DNA from: Schleiferiaceae bacterium
Lineage (GTDB): Bacteria; Bacteroidota; Bacteroidia; Flavobacteriales; Schleiferiaceae
Assembly: GCA_018401735.1 (NCBI GenBank)
Contig: JAGYKI010000001.1
Location: forward strand, 1 to 64,000
Length of the DNA: 64,000 nt
Reading direction: 5' to 3'
Under the pieces are notes generated by a model. That model worked only from the letters and a program-made list of their open reading frames with translations. It made no database searches and was not told the origin of the DNA. The first letter of the stretch is position 1. Each line of letters opens with the position of its first letter. The position numbers and the translations under genes are program-made. Positions 8,074 through 17,189 of this stretch are shown here, in pieces.

Positions 8074-9913
8074 TCATGCTGGCCAAAAATTCGGCATTAT
8101 CTTTTGTTCTGCTGATACGATCGAATAGGAATTCCATGGCTTCTACCGAGTTCATGTCTGATAAATGTCTTCTTAAGATATACATTCTTTGTAAGGTATC
8201 TCGATCCAGTAAAAGATCTTCTTTTCGAGTGCCAGAACTAATTAGGTCTATGGCTGGCCAAATACGACGGTTTGCAATTTTACGATCCAATTGCATTTCC
8301 ATATTACCAGTTCCTTTAAATTCTTCGAAGATAACTTCGTCCATTTTCGACCCCGTATCTATTAAGGCTGTCGCCAAGATGGTTAAAGAACCACCGTTTT
8401 CAATTTTACGAGCCGCGCCAAAAAAGCGTTTAGGCTTATGTAATGCATTGGCATCTACACCACCCGAAAGTACTTTCCCAGAGGCGGGTGATACGGTGTT
8501 ATAAGCCCGGGCTAGACGAGTAATAGAGTCGAGAAGGATGACTACATCATGACCACATTCGGTCATTCGCTTGGCTTTTTCCAAAACAATATTAGCCACC
8601 TTTACGTGTCTTTCAGCAGGCTCATCGAAGGTAGAAGCTACCACCTCGGCATTAACGCTACGCGCCATGTCTGTTACTTCTTCCGGTCTTTCATCAATTA
8701 AAAGAATTATTAAATAGGCCTCGGGATGATTTGCAGCAATGGCATTAGCTACCTCTTTTAGTAAAGTGGTTTTCCCCGTTTTTGGTTGGGCAACAATTAA
8801 TCCACGTTGACCTTTTCCGATAGGAGAGAAGAGGTCAATAATTCGGGTGGATAAAGTACCACGACGATTGGTGATATTAAATTTCTCTTCAGGGAATAGT
8901 GGCGTTAAATGTTCAAAAGCAACGCGATCTCGAATCCAATCTGGTTTACGTCCATTAATGCTTTCTACTTTTACTAATGGAAAATATTTTTCACCTTCTT
9001 TTGGAGGCCTAATCTGACCTTTAACCGTGTCACCTGTGCGTAAGCCAAAAAGCTTCACTTGGTTTTGTGACACATAAATATCGTCTGGGGAGTTTAGATA
9101 ATTGAAATCGCTTGAGCGCAAGAAACCATAACCATCTGGCATCATTTCTAATACGCCCTCACTTACTACTATACCATCAAAGTCATATTCGCGATGGCGA
9201 TTACGTTGATTATTGTTTTGTCTGGGATTGGTATTTTGTCTTAACTCTTGGCCGCGGTTAGAATCATTTCGATTGTTATCCGAGCGATTGTCTGTGCGCT
9301 CTTCTTTACGCTCATCTTTTCTCTCCTCCTTTCGATCATCGTTACGATCATCCTTCCTTTCGTCTTTACGAGCTTCCGGGCGGGTATCGTTTTTACGATT
9401 ATCATTTTTATTAGGACGATTATCGCGAGGATAATCGTTTCTACGTTCATTGAAAATAGGTTTTGCACTATTCTCAATACCCTCTTTAGTAGTATCTTCC
9501 TTAAGGTCGGGGTTTGTGCGTTTGTTGGGGAGCTTATCGTTCTGTCTCTCTCCGCGAGGAGGACGAGAGTCGGTATTTTTAGCACGAGGATCTCTGCGTT
9601 GGTCACTAGCAACTTTAGGATTTTCAGTGCTAGCTTCTTTATTTTCTTCGGGGTTTTTCTTCCGAAGTATGGGCTTGGCCGAAACAACTTTTTCTGTTAA
9701 TTCTGGAGTCACTTCGGCTTCAGTAGGCTTGTCGTCAGGTACAGGCGTAAACTTAATGTCTTTAACAGCCTCTGGGTTGATGGCTTGTTTATCTAAAATC
9801 GCATAGATAAGCTCTAATTTCTTGATAGTGCGGAATTTACTAATGCGGGCGGCTTCTCCAATTTGTCTAAGCTCGGGCAGCTTTAAAGCCTTTAACTGAT
9901 TAATGTCGTACAT
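8066..9913 (-). CDS. rho: Transcription termination factor Rho with a long charged insertion
   Basis: A 615-residue ATP-dependent RNA helicase that ends transcription. Rho_N domain at about 5-48; cold-shock RNA-binding domain at about 250-320 ([14 protein letters not shown]); ATPase from about 350 with Walker A QPKTGKT at 376-382, Walker [11 protein letters not shown] at 457-466, and the Q/R-loop region [23 protein letters not shown]. Between about 50 and 245 lies a low-complexity linker, packed with R, D, E, K and N from about 105, which makes the protein far longer than E. coli Rho. Such linkers are known in Bacteroidota Rho. The gene is divergent from the DUF4293 gene and heads a transcript with tag. 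Confidence 0.97.
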   Translation of the reverse strand: MYDINQLKALKLPELRQIGEAARISKFRTIKKLELIYAILDKQAINPEAVKDIKFTPVPDDKPTEAEVTPELTEKVVSAKPILRKKNPEENKEASTENPKVASDQRRDPRAKNTDSRPPRGERQNDKLPNKRTNPDLKEDTTKEGIENSAKPIFNERRNDYPRDNRPNKNDNRKNDTRPEARKDERKDDRNDDRKEERKDERKEERTDNRSDNNRNDSNRGQELRQNTNPRQNNNQRNRHREYDFDGIVVSEGVLEMMPDGYGFLRSSDFNYLNSPDDIYVSQNQVKLFGLRTGDTVKGQIRPPKEGEKYFPLVKVESINGRKPDWIRDRVAFEHLTPLFPEEKFNITNRRGTLSTRIIDLFSPIGKGQRGLIVAQPKTGKTTLLKEVANAIAANHPEAYLIILLIDERPEEVTDMARSVNAEVVASTFDEPAERHVKVANIVLEKAKRMTECGHDVVILLDSITRLARAYNTVSPASGKVLSGGVDANALHKPKRFFGAARKIENGGSLTILATALIDTGSKMDEVIFEEFKGTGNMEMQLDRKIANRRIWPAIDLISSGTRKEDLLLDRDTLQRMYILRRHLSDMNSVEAMEFLFDRISRTKDNAEFLASMNG

Positions 9914-9985
9914 GGGAATACAAAAAGATAATTTTGCTTGATCTTTCTAAAAAGATGAAATAAAAGATGGTGATTGTGCTAAGGC

Positions 9986-10004
9986 TTATCCTAAACGAGG
10001 ATAA
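9986..10004. promoter_or_regulatory. Inverted repeat in the rho/DUF4293 intergenic region
   Basis: TTATCCT and AGGATAA form perfect 7-base arms around a 5-base loop, about 73 bases upstream of the rho start. It could be an operator or an RNA hairpin in the rho leader, since Rho is often autoregulated. No factor can be named. Confidence 0.3.
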
Positions 10005-10107
10005 TTTTACATTTCATTTTCCTTAACAAGGTGCACAATATTACAAAGAATTCTATTAAGCCTAAGCTTATCCCACAATTTTTAGCAATTTTGTCGAAAA
10101 TTTTAAA

Positions 10108-10512
10108 ATGATTCAGAGAATTCAGACGCTATATTTTGGGGCTTCAGGTTTAATAATGGGCCTTCTTTCTTTTTTTGTGAGCTTTTTTCAAAGCGAGACG
10201 GGGCGCAAGACTTTGGTAGATTATCCTATTTTCTTGACGCTCTTTATTTTAAGCGCCATTTTAAGTTTTGTCGCTCTTTTCATGTTTAAAAAGCGTCAGC
10301 TGCAAGTGGTGCTGGGTCGACTAAATATCATTCTACTTTTTATAGTGATAGGATTTCTTTTTTACTTCTGGTACGAGAATTTCGGCACAGATCCTAAATC
10401 CTTAGGCATCGGTATTTTCCTGCCTATTGTAAGTGTTGTTTTGATTTCTCTTGCCAACCGCGGAGTTATGCAAGATGAAATGATGATTAGAGCGGCCGAC
10501 CGTTTACGTTAG
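10108..10512 (+). CDS. DUF4293 family membrane protein
   Basis: A 134-residue protein that begins MIQRIQTLYF and has four hydrophobic segments (about 10-28, 40-58, 70-90, 100-118). It matches the DUF4293 family of Bacteroidota inner-membrane proteins, whose members I recall being encoded divergently from rho, as here. Function unknown. The stop overlaps the convergent phosphoesterase gene by 4 bases. Confidence 0.85.
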   Translation: MIQRIQTLYFGASGLIMGLLSFFVSFFQSETGRKTLVDYPIFLTLFILSAILSFVALFMFKKRQLQVVLGRLNIILLFIVIGFLFYFWYENFGTDPKSLGIGIFLPIVSVVLISLANRGVMQDEMMIRAADRLR

Positions 10513-11009
10513 TTTTTAGGCCAACGTTCCAGTTCAACAACTTCTAAATTACTTAGTTTTCCCTTTTCAATTTTAAAGCGGAGCAAGGTTCTTATTTGAT
10601 GTAGGCCTTGTTTGCCAATTGCGCCAGGGTTCATATGGAGTAAGCCCAAATCCTTGTCGGGCATCACTTTTAGTATATGGCTATGACCACAGATATAAAG
10701 ATCGGGTTTAAATTCGCGAAGCTTTTCTTTAATACCACGATGATATCTACCAGGATAACCACCAATATGAGTCATCCAAACTTTATAATTTTCAATTTCG
10801 AAAGCTAGTACTTCGGGCCATTCTCTACGTAGGCTTGGGTCATCAATATTCCCGAAAACGGCTCTAACTTTAGCCACCTTAGCGAGTTCATCACACACTC
10901 TAGGGCTACCGATATCGCCTGCATGCCAAATTTCATCGCTTCCTGCACATAACTTTAAAACTTGTTCGTCCATATAAGAATGACTATCGCTTAATAGAGT
11001 AATCTTCAT
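10509..11009 (-). CDS. Metallophosphoesterase, YfcE/MJ0936 type
   Basis: A calcineurin-like phosphoesterase of about 166 residues. The metal-binding motifs are SDSH near the N-terminus, GDIG, GNID, then HIGG and CGHSH towards the C-terminus. The reading frame opens at 11045, but the ATG at 11009 gives MKITLLSDSH, the usual family start; the 12 residues before it are basic and unlike the family. Such enzymes hydrolyse phosphodiesters in vitro; the cell substrate is unknown. Confidence 0.88.
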   Translation of the reverse strand: MKITLLSDSHSYMDEQVLKLCAGSDEIWHAGDIGSPRVCDELAKVAKVRAVFGNIDDPSLRREWPEVLAFEIENYKVWMTHIGGYPGRYHRGIKEKLREFKPDLYICGHSHILKVMPDKDLGLLHMNPGAIGKQGLHQIRTLLRFKIEKGKLSNLEVVELERWPKN

Positions 11010-11031
11010 GTATCTTCTTCTAGCTTTTAAA

Positions 11032-11039
11032 TACCTTTG
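11032..11039 (+). promoter_or_regulatory. -7 promoter box for truA
   Basis: TACCTTTG matches TAnnTTTG and sits 17 bases before the TTG start at 11057. It supports that start, since a longer protein would have to begin upstream of the promoter. Confidence 0.55.
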
Positions 11040-11056
11040 CCGCAAAGAAAGTCCTT

Positions 11057-11803
11057 TTGCGCTATTTCCTAAAACTTGCTTATCTCGGCACCCATTTTCA
11101 CGGTTGGCAAATTCAGCCTAATGGTTATTCGGTACAAGAACATGTTAACAAGCAATTGTCACTTTTGTTAAGAAAGGATATTAATGTTACTGCAGCTGGT
11201 AGGACCGACACGGGAGTGCACGCTAAAGAGATGTTTGCTCATTTCGATTGGGATGAAAGGCTTGAAGACACTTCTACTTTAGTGCAAAACCTAAACAAGT
11301 TGCTTGCGCCAGATGTGGTTATTAATGATATGTTCGAAGTTAAACCCTACATTCATGCTCGTTTTGATGCCATAGAACGCTCTTATGAGTATCGAATAAA
11401 CAGGCAAAGAAGTCCATTTAACCATAACTTAGCGGCTAATATTTTTTACCCCCTAAATTTAGAAGCGATGCAAGGGGCGGCTACTTTACTGATTGGGAAA
11501 AGAGATTTTAGCTCCTTTTCAAAATCAAGAACGCAAACCAAAACAAATATCTGCGACATTCGCCAAGCTTATTGGGAAGACCGCGAGGCAGAGTGGGTTT
11601 TTTATATTAGTGCGGATCGCTTTTTACGAAATATGGTTAGAGCGATTGTGGGCAGTTTGCTGGAAGTAGGTAAAGGAAGAATGTCTTTGGAGGACTTTGA
11701 GAAAATGATAGAAGCGCAAGATCGAAAACAAGCAGGTCAATCTGTTCCAGCGCAAGGATTATACTTAATTAGGGTTGTTTACCCTGAAGATATTTTTATA
11801 TAA
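11057..11803 (+). CDS. truA: tRNA pseudouridine synthase A
   Basis: A 248-residue enzyme that makes pseudouridine at positions 38-40 of the tRNA anticodon arm. MRYFLKLAYLGTHFHGWQ at the start matches the family's first strand, GRTDTGVHA at 48-56 holds the catalytic aspartate (D51), and FLRNMVRAIVG lies near the C-terminus. The start codon is TTG. No ATG is in frame upstream between the -7 box and the start, and the first conserved residues begin at the TTG. The ABC exporter gene starts at the very next base. Confidence 0.94.
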   Translation: MRYFLKLAYLGTHFHGWQIQPNGYSVQEHVNKQLSLLLRKDINVTAAGRTDTGVHAKEMFAHFDWDERLEDTSTLVQNLNKLLAPDVVINDMFEVKPYIHARFDAIERSYEYRINRQRSPFNHNLAANIFYPLNLEAMQGAATLLIGKRDFSSFSKSRTQTKTNICDIRQAYWEDREAEWVFYISADRFLRNMVRAIVGSLLEVGKGRMSLEDFEKMIEAQDRKQAGQSVPAQGLYLIRVVYPEDIFI

Positions 11804-13627
11804 ATGGCAGAAGGAGTTAGTGGTAAAGCTTTCGATTTAAAGCTTTTAGCAAAAATTTTAACCTATGTAAAGCCTTATCGCTTTGTCTATTACGGTTCTT
11901 TCGTTCTGACGCTATTACTCAGTGCCTTGTCTACCGCTAGGCCTATTTTAATCCAATACAGCATAGATAATTTTATCCTCGTACCTAATGCGGATATGTT
12001 ATTAAACTTCACCCTAATTTTAGGAGTACTTTTGGTTTTAGAGGCCTTAATTCAGTTCCTTTTTATTTTAGGAGCAAACTTTTTAGGCCAAAGTATTATC
12101 CGTGATTTGCGCATTCAGCTTTACCAGCACATTCTGTCTTTCAAACTGAAGTATTTCGATCAAACGCCAATTGGCACCTTGGTAACGAGAGCGGTTTCCG
12201 ACATAGAAACCATTGCGGATATTTTTGCTTCGGGCATTCTGGTTATTTTTGGCGACCTGCTAAAAATTGTGGTTATGGTCCTTGCGATGTTTTATTTTTT
12301 CGACTATCGCTTGGTGCTGATATCTCTTTCTGTGGTGCCCGTTTTATACTATGCGACACGCTTATTTCAACTTAAAATAAAGGCATCATTTCAAGATGTG
12401 AGAACTCAAGTGGCCACGCTTAATGCTTTCGTTCAAGAACATATTAGTGGTATGAATGTGGTGCAGATTTTTAATCGTGAGGCCTCAGAAATGAAAAGCT
12501 TTAAAAAGAATAACGATTTGCACCGCGAGGCGCACATTCGTTCTATTTGGTATTTTTCAATCTTTTTGCCCGTAATAGAAATAATGAGCGCCATAAGTAT
12601 TGGCCTTGTAGTGTGGTATGGTGGCTTACAAGCAGCGGGGGTAAGTGAAAAATATTCGCTGCAAATTTGGATGCACAATTTCTTTAATTGGGCCGGTGAT
12701 GCTCCTAGTAGAGATATTACACTGGGTGAAATAACAGCCATTATAATTTTTGTAAACATGCTATTTCGTCCTTTGCGCCAGCTAGCTGATCGCTTCAATA
12801 CTTTGCAAATGGGCATGGTAAGTAGCGAAAGAGTTTTTAAAGTATTAGACACTAAAGATAGAATAGAGGATAAGGGTGAAGAAGAACTTTCGGAGGTAAA
12901 AGGGGAAATAGAATTTAGAAATGTAACCTTCGGGTATTTACCAGATGAGCCAATTATTAAAAATGTAAGCTTTAGGGCGGCTCCAGGCGAAACCCTGGCG
13001 ATAGTTGGAGCAACAGGAGCAGGTAAGTCAACTTTAATAAACCTATTGGGCCGTTTTTATGAAATTTGGGAGGGTGAAATACTACTCGATGGGGTAGATA
13101 TTCGGAAAATTAAATTGGGTAACCTAAGAGAGAATATTGCTGTGGTTCTCCAAGATGTGTTCTTATTTAGTGATTCTATTAAAAACAACATTACTCTAAA
13201 CAAGGACATCAGTCACGAAGAAGTGGTGGAAGCCGCAGCTTTTATTGGGGTAAACGATTTTATTGAATCTCTGCCAGATCAGTACAGTTATAATGTGCAG
13301 GAAAGGGGTAATATGCTTTCCGTGGGACAACGACAATTGCTTTCCTTTTTAAGGGCCTATGTTTCCAATCCCTCAGTTTTGGTTTTAGACGAAGCGACCA
13401 GCTCAATTGACACCCAAAGTGAGCAATTGATTCAGAAGGCAATTGAAAAGATTACGGAAGGTCGTACTTCAGTAGTTATTGCCCATAGGTTAGCGACCAT
13501 TAAAAAGGCGAATAAAATTATAGTTATGGATCACGGTGAAGTGGTGGAAGAAGGCACCCACGATGAACTTTTAGCTAAAGGTGGATTTTATACTAGACTT
13601 TATTCGATGCAATTCTCTCAAGTATAA
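11804..13627 (+). CDS. ABC transporter, fused permease and ATPase (type I exporter)
   Basis: A 607-residue half-transporter. The N-terminal ABC membrane domain (about 20-330) has six predicted helices. The nucleotide-binding domain has Walker A GATGAGKST at about 401-409, signature LSVGQRQ at about 505, and Walker B VLVLDEATSSID at about 525. It resembles MsbA/LmrA-like exporters for lipids or drugs; the substrate cannot be told. It starts directly after the truA stop, so the two are surely cotranscribed. Confidence 0.92.
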   Translation: MAEGVSGKAFDLKLLAKILTYVKPYRFVYYGSFVLTLLLSALSTARPILIQYSIDNFILVPNADMLLNFTLILGVLLVLEALIQFLFILGANFLGQSIIRDLRIQLYQHILSFKLKYFDQTPIGTLVTRAVSDIETIADIFASGILVIFGDLLKIVVMVLAMFYFFDYRLVLISLSVVPVLYYATRLFQLKIKASFQDVRTQVATLNAFVQEHISGMNVVQIFNREASEMKSFKKNNDLHREAHIRSIWYFSIFLPVIEIMSAISIGLVVWYGGLQAAGVSEKYSLQIWMHNFFNWAGDAPSRDITLGEITAIIIFVNMLFRPLRQLADRFNTLQMGMVSSERVFKVLDTKDRIEDKGEEELSEVKGEIEFRNVTFGYLPDEPIIKNVSFRAAPGETLAIVGATGAGKSTLINLLGRFYEIWEGEILLDGVDIRKIKLGNLRENIAVVLQDVFLFSDSIKNNITLNKDISHEEVVEAAAFIGVNDFIESLPDQYSYNVQERGNMLSVGQRQLLSFLRAYVSNPSVLVLDEATSSIDTQSEQLIQKAIEKITEGRTSVVIAHRLATIKKANKIIVMDHGEVVEEGTHDELLAKGGFYTRLYSMQFSQV

Positions 13628-13641
13628 ATTGAACATTCAAG

Positions 13642-13992
13642 ATGAGCAATGCCCAATCACATAGTGCCCGCAATTGGGTTTTTTGGTTTCACCTATTAAT
13701 TACTCTATTGGCTTGGCTCGGGCCATTTTTATTTTCTTGGTACCTAATGGTTACCGCTTACCTATTAGTCGTAATTCAATTTATCGTTTTCAATAGATGC
13801 TTATTAAATGCTAAGCACGATTTAGATGTTAGCGACGATACTACCTTTTATTCGCATCTACTGGAAAGTGCAGGATTTAAGCTAAATAGAACGAAGCTGA
13901 AAAATTTCGTTAGAAAATATCTTTATATCCTATTGTCTCTGATAACTCTCATTTGGCAATTGCTTTTAGGTTTTGAAGCGCTCCTTTTTTAG
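13642..13992 (+). CDS. Small membrane protein of unknown function
   Basis: A 116-residue protein with three hydrophobic segments: about 11-33, 36-52 and 92-112. It has a charged middle with HDLDVSDDTTFYSHLL. No family is recognised. It follows the ABC exporter by 14 bases on the same strand and may be an accessory to it. The stop overlaps the convergent YeiH-type gene by 4 bases. Confidence 0.65.
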   Translation: MSNAQSHSARNWVFWFHLLITLLAWLGPFLFSWYLMVTAYLLVVIQFIVFNRCLLNAKHDLDVSDDTTFYSHLLESAGFKLNRTKLKNFVRKYLYILLSLITLIWQLLLGFEALLF

Positions 13993-14921
13993 TTATACCA
14001 AAAGATAAAGGCCAAACTACTAACGGAGATAAAAATCCATAAGCTTAAACCTAAAATTAAGGATGGCAATCCGGCTTTCTTGATTTTTTCAACGGAAAGT
14101 CCAGCCCCTACTAAAAACAATGTGGCGGTAAGAATTCGTCGCGAAACTTGACTAATACCCTCACTAAATTCCTTTGGCAAACCCAGATAGGAGTTACTAA
14201 TAATTGCTGCAATAAAGAGTAGAATAAAATAAGGAAACTTAATTTTCCCTTCGCTTTTAAAAATTCGGGCGGTAATTAGCGCTAAGGGAATAATCCATAA
14301 GGCTCTCGCTAGCTTTACGGTGGTGGCAATTTCTAAGGCTTCTTCACCGTAGGCAGCGGCCGCTCCTACAACAGAGCTAGTATCATGTATAGCAATGGCT
14401 GCCCATAAGCCAAATTGTCCCTGACTGAGACTAAGAGCTTCACCAATAAAAGGGAAGATAATCAAGGCCACAGAGTTCAATAAAAAAACAGTACCCATAG
14501 CCATGCTTATATCACGTTCGTTAGCTTTTATAATTGGAGCGATAGCAGCAATAGCACTACCTCCACAAATGGCGGTACCAGAAGAGAGTAAATAACTAGA
14601 TCGGCTATTTAATTTTAGGGCCTTCCCTAAAAGCCAGCCTAATAAGAGAGTAGTGCTAATACTTACTACTGTTATTAAGAATCCATCTGCACCAGCGCTA
14701 ATCGCCTTTTCGGCGGATAGGCCAAAACCCAAACCAACTACTGCCGATTTTAAAGTCCAATTTACCGCCTCCTTGTTTTGTTTCGCATAAGGATTAGATA
14801 AAAAATGGCTGAACAAAAAGCCTAATAACAAGGCTACTGGGGGATTAATCCAGGGGCTAAGACTAAGGACAATTAAAATCCAAAAAAATACTTTTAAAGG
14901 TAGGGCTGACGGTTTGGACAA
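13989..14921 (-). CDS. YeiH/UPF0324 family transporter
   Basis: A polytopic membrane protein of the UPF0324 (YeiH, putative sulfate exporter) family. Typical motifs are VVGLGFGLS, SSGTAICGGSAIAAIAPIIKA (written here in part), AIAIHDTSSVVGAA, and LFLVGAGLSVEKIKKAG near the C-terminus. The open frame extends to 15053 and contains ATGs at 14972 and 14954. A good -7 box lies at 14935-14942 (minus), inside that extension, so I place the start at the TTG at 14921, 14 bases below it. The longer starts remain possible. The transported solute is unknown. Confidence 0.82.
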   Translation of the reverse strand: MSKPSALPLKVFFWILIVLSLSPWINPPVALLLGFLFSHFLSNPYAKQNKEAVNWTLKSAVVGLGFGLSAEKAISAGADGFLITVVSISTTLLLGWLLGKALKLNSRSSYLLSSGTAICGGSAIAAIAPIIKANERDISMAMGTVFLLNSVALIIFPFIGEALSLSQGQFGLWAAIAIHDTSSVVGAAAAYGEEALEIATTVKLARALWIIPLALITARIFKSEGKIKFPYFILLFIAAIISNSYLGLPKEFSEGISQVSRRILTATLFLVGAGLSVEKIKKAGLPSLILGLSLWIFISVSSLAFIFWYN

Positions 14922-14934
14922 GACTATTTTTTTG

Positions 14935-14942
14935 CAAAGATA
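14935..14942 (-). promoter_or_regulatory. -7 promoter box for the YeiH-type gene
   Basis: TATCTTTG on the minus strand matches TAnnTTTG. It lies inside the longest open frame of the gene, which argues for the short TTG-initiated protein. Confidence 0.45.
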
Positions 14943-15030
14943 GGTTCTAGCCATAGGAATTTGGTGACGCATGCTACCGAATATAGATATCACTGCTCTG
15001 AATGGAAAAATCGATTTTTGATTAATAAAA

Positions 15031-15666
15031 CTAAAGGCTATGGCAATAACCAATACCTAGCCGTATCATAAGGTCGGGGGCGGCACCGGTGCCGGCAATA
15101 CCGTCAACAGCATCACTTAAAGCCATTCTTCCTCCCATAAAAAGGTCAATAGAGTTACGGGGATTAATGCGGATTTTAACTCCCCCTAACAAATCTCCGT
15201 AAGGGAAGAGGATAAGGCCCTCAAACACTGTAAAACGAGGGTTGATATTGTGGCTTTCAATTATTTCGTTAGTTTGAGCACTTACTCCCGCATAGCCAGA
15301 CATGTAAAAGCGATAGGGATGATACATGGAGGGTCTTTTGCCCTTTTGAAAAAGGTAAAGAGTCAATCCTCCACCTATATTGTATTGACTTGCTTTGGTA
15401 TGATTAAAACTGATTTCAGATCCTACCTGGATGTAGTCGATATTGATTTGATAAAAACTGATTTCGCCATTAATTTCTAAATTCCTCAAGAAAAAAGGCG
15501 CGGCCATTCGTAGGTTTAGTCCAAGGCCAAAATCATCACCAATTCTTGATCCACCCGTTGTTTCGCCTAAAACACTAAGGGCTGTTCCATGAAAGGTTAC
15601 GTTTGAATTCTGAGCCGTAGAAGTCTTGGCTAAAAAAACAATTAGTAAAACTACAAATACCCTCAT
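15031..15666 (-). CDS. Putative outer-membrane beta-barrel protein, paralogue 1 of 3
   Basis: A 211-residue protein with a signal peptide (cleavage near STAQ) and alternating hydrophobic strands typical of a small outer-membrane barrel. It shares several blocks with the next gene upstream: GETTGGSRIGDD, HPYRFYMSGYAGV, FPYGDLLGGVKIRINPRNS and ALSDAVDGIAGTGAAPD. Its last residues are GYCHSL. Function unknown. It is separated from paralogue 2 by 176 bases that hold an inverted repeat. Confidence 0.75.
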   Translation of the reverse strand: MRVFVVLLIVFLAKTSTAQNSNVTFHGTALSVLGETTGGSRIGDDFGLGLNLRMAAPFFLRNLEINGEISFYQINIDYIQVGSEISFNHTKASQYNIGGGLTLYLFQKGKRPSMYHPYRFYMSGYAGVSAQTNEIIESHNINPRFTVFEGLILFPYGDLLGGVKIRINPRNSIDLFMGGRMALSDAVDGIAGTGAAPDLMIRLGIGYCHSL

Positions 15667-15797
15667 TGAGCTTTGATAAACTAAATTTTTCCCTCATGCT
15701 TAAACTGGGTCAAATTTATCAAAATTTAATTTAATACATCTATTTAGACTGTAAATACTTGGTAATAAGAGTTAAGTGAATTCTAACTTTTTATTCA

Positions 15798-15822
15798 TGA
15801 TAATCATTTTACTTGATTATCA
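15798..15822. promoter_or_regulatory. Inverted repeat between paralogues 1 and 2
   Basis: TGATAATC and GATTATCA form perfect 8-base arms around a 9-base spacer, about 130 bases upstream of the 15666 start and 20 bases beyond the stop of paralogue 2. The left arm with its flank (TGATAATCATTTT) recalls half of a Fur box, but the spacing does not match. It could be an operator or a weak hairpin terminator. Confidence 0.3.
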
Positions 15823-15842
15823 AATGGTGAAGTGTAGGAGGG

Positions 15843-16502
15843 CTATTTTAAATTATAAGAAATTCCAAAACGAACTAGGCCCATAATATCGGGAGAATCT
15901 GTTGATCCAATAAGGCCATCAATTTCATCTGAAAGAGTAGTTCTAATAGCGGCATTAAAGTTTACCGACCAAGTAGGATTAACTCGAACCTTTAAGCCAG
16001 CGCCTAATTCACCGAAGGGTAAAACAAAAGTTCCTTGTAGGTTGGGAAAGTTAAAGTTCTCGCTAAAATTCAGGCTATTGTTTTGAACCAATAGTCCGGC
16101 TAAAACAGAAATATAGGAACGAAAGGGTTGGTACAAACTTACCAACTCAGTACTTTTATTCAAATAGATATTTAAACCGATACCCGCAGTAGTCTGGGTA
16201 ATAATCCCTTCCATAATGCCGATGTTTTGAGGGTTGCTTTGTTCGATATAATCTAGACGAAGGTTGTAATATTCCAATTTGGAGACAAACTCGATTTTAT
16301 TTTTATAGAGGGGAGCATTAAAGCCTATGCCAGCGCCAATTGCCATATCATCACTAAGTAAAGCCCCACCAGAAGCCTCACCTTGTACCACCATAATTCC
16401 GGTAAAAAAGTTTAAATTATTTCTTTGTGCTTTTATGTGGAAACTGCTCAGAATGAGGATTAGAAAAAGAATCAGAGGGTGAAATCGTTTTAAAAAGAGC
16501 AT
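15843..16502 (-). CDS. Putative outer-membrane beta-barrel protein, paralogue 2 of 3
   Basis: A 219-residue protein with an N-terminal hydrophobic segment and signal peptide cleavage near IKAQ. It shares GEASGGALLSDD, QPFRSYISVLAG, LPFGELGAGLKVRVNPTWS and LSDEIDGLIGSTDSPD with paralogue 1, in the same order. The C-terminus VRFGISYNLK is typical of outer-membrane barrels. Function unknown. It follows paralogue 3 by 23 bases and is probably on the same transcript. Confidence 0.75.
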   Translation of the reverse strand: MLFLKRFHPLILFLILILSSFHIKAQRNNLNFFTGIMVVQGEASGGALLSDDMAIGAGIGFNAPLYKNKIEFVSKLEYYNLRLDYIEQSNPQNIGIMEGIITQTTAGIGLNIYLNKSTELVSLYQPFRSYISVLAGLLVQNNSLNFSENFNFPNLQGTFVLPFGELGAGLKVRVNPTWSVNFNAAIRTTLSDEIDGLIGSTDSPDIMGLVRFGISYNLK

Positions 16503-16525
16503 ATAAATAGGTTTTAGCTAAGCAC

Positions 16526-17185
16526 TTACAAATTAATGGCAAAGCCGAGAGATAATGAAACGATCCAATCATTAAATTCTGTATGTCCTCCAATTCCGTC
16601 CCAAAGGTCATTGGTTCCGTGACGAAAATTAGCATTGGCCTCTACGCTCCAAATATCATTAAGATAAAAACGATAGCCTGCTTCTACTTGAAAAGCTAAA
16701 TCTCGGCTAGCGCCATCTTTAATTATGATATTGTCTCCATCACTAAATAAGGGAGTATTGGTTTCATTCGTAAAAAAAGTTCCCCCAATGTGAGCGCCAA
16801 GAAAAGGAGCCGAATGGCCGAAGCGTGGAAGGTATTTTCTCGTGTAAGAGTCAAAATAAAAACGCAAGCCAGCAGAAGTAAAAAAATGCTCGGAGTTAGT
16901 ACTAAAGCTAACTAATTGACCATTAACGGAATTGAGATCAAGATCGGCGATAATTCGGTTGTAATTTACTTGAGCCATTATTTGCCAGCGACTATCTTTG
17001 AAAGCGATGGCATAATAAAGATGGGATTGAACGCCAATTTCTTCTACAATAGATTTTAGGTCATCGGAGGTTTCACCCTTGAAAGCCGCCCCTCCTAAAC
17101 CAAATCCGAAAGTTTGATTTTGAGCAAAGGTGCTTAAAGAAAATAAGCTTAGGCAAAATAGAACTATAAGTCTGTTTAAACGCAT
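16526..17185 (-). CDS. Putative outer-membrane beta-barrel protein, paralogue 3 of 3
   Basis: A 219-residue protein with a signal peptide ending at TFAQ. It is the most diverged of the three tandem proteins: it keeps KGETSDD near the N-terminus, an AGLRFYF strand, GAHIGGTFF, AGYRFYLNDIWSVEANANFR and WDGIGGHTEFND, but not the exact blocks shared by the other two. The C-terminus SLGFAINL fits an outer-membrane barrel. It starts 4 bases after the band-7 gene ends on the same strand. Confidence 0.73.
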   Translation of the reverse strand: MRLNRLIVLFCLSLFSLSTFAQNQTFGFGLGGAAFKGETSDDLKSIVEEIGVQSHLYYAIAFKDSRWQIMAQVNYNRIIADLDLNSVNGQLVSFSTNSEHFFTSAGLRFYFDSYTRKYLPRFGHSAPFLGAHIGGTFFTNETNTPLFSDGDNIIIKDGASRDLAFQVEAGYRFYLNDIWSVEANANFRHGTNDLWDGIGGHTEFNDWIVSLSLGFAINL

Positions 17186-17189
17186 CTAT

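Noticed and set aside
9213..9700. Several open frames on both strands inside the Rho linker
   Set aside because: They are shadows of the repetitive R/D/E/K-rich linker codons of rho and have no start context or homology.
15798..15822. Interpretation as a Fur box
   Set aside because: Only one half fits and the 9-base spacer is wrong for a Fur site; kept only as an unassigned inverted repeat.
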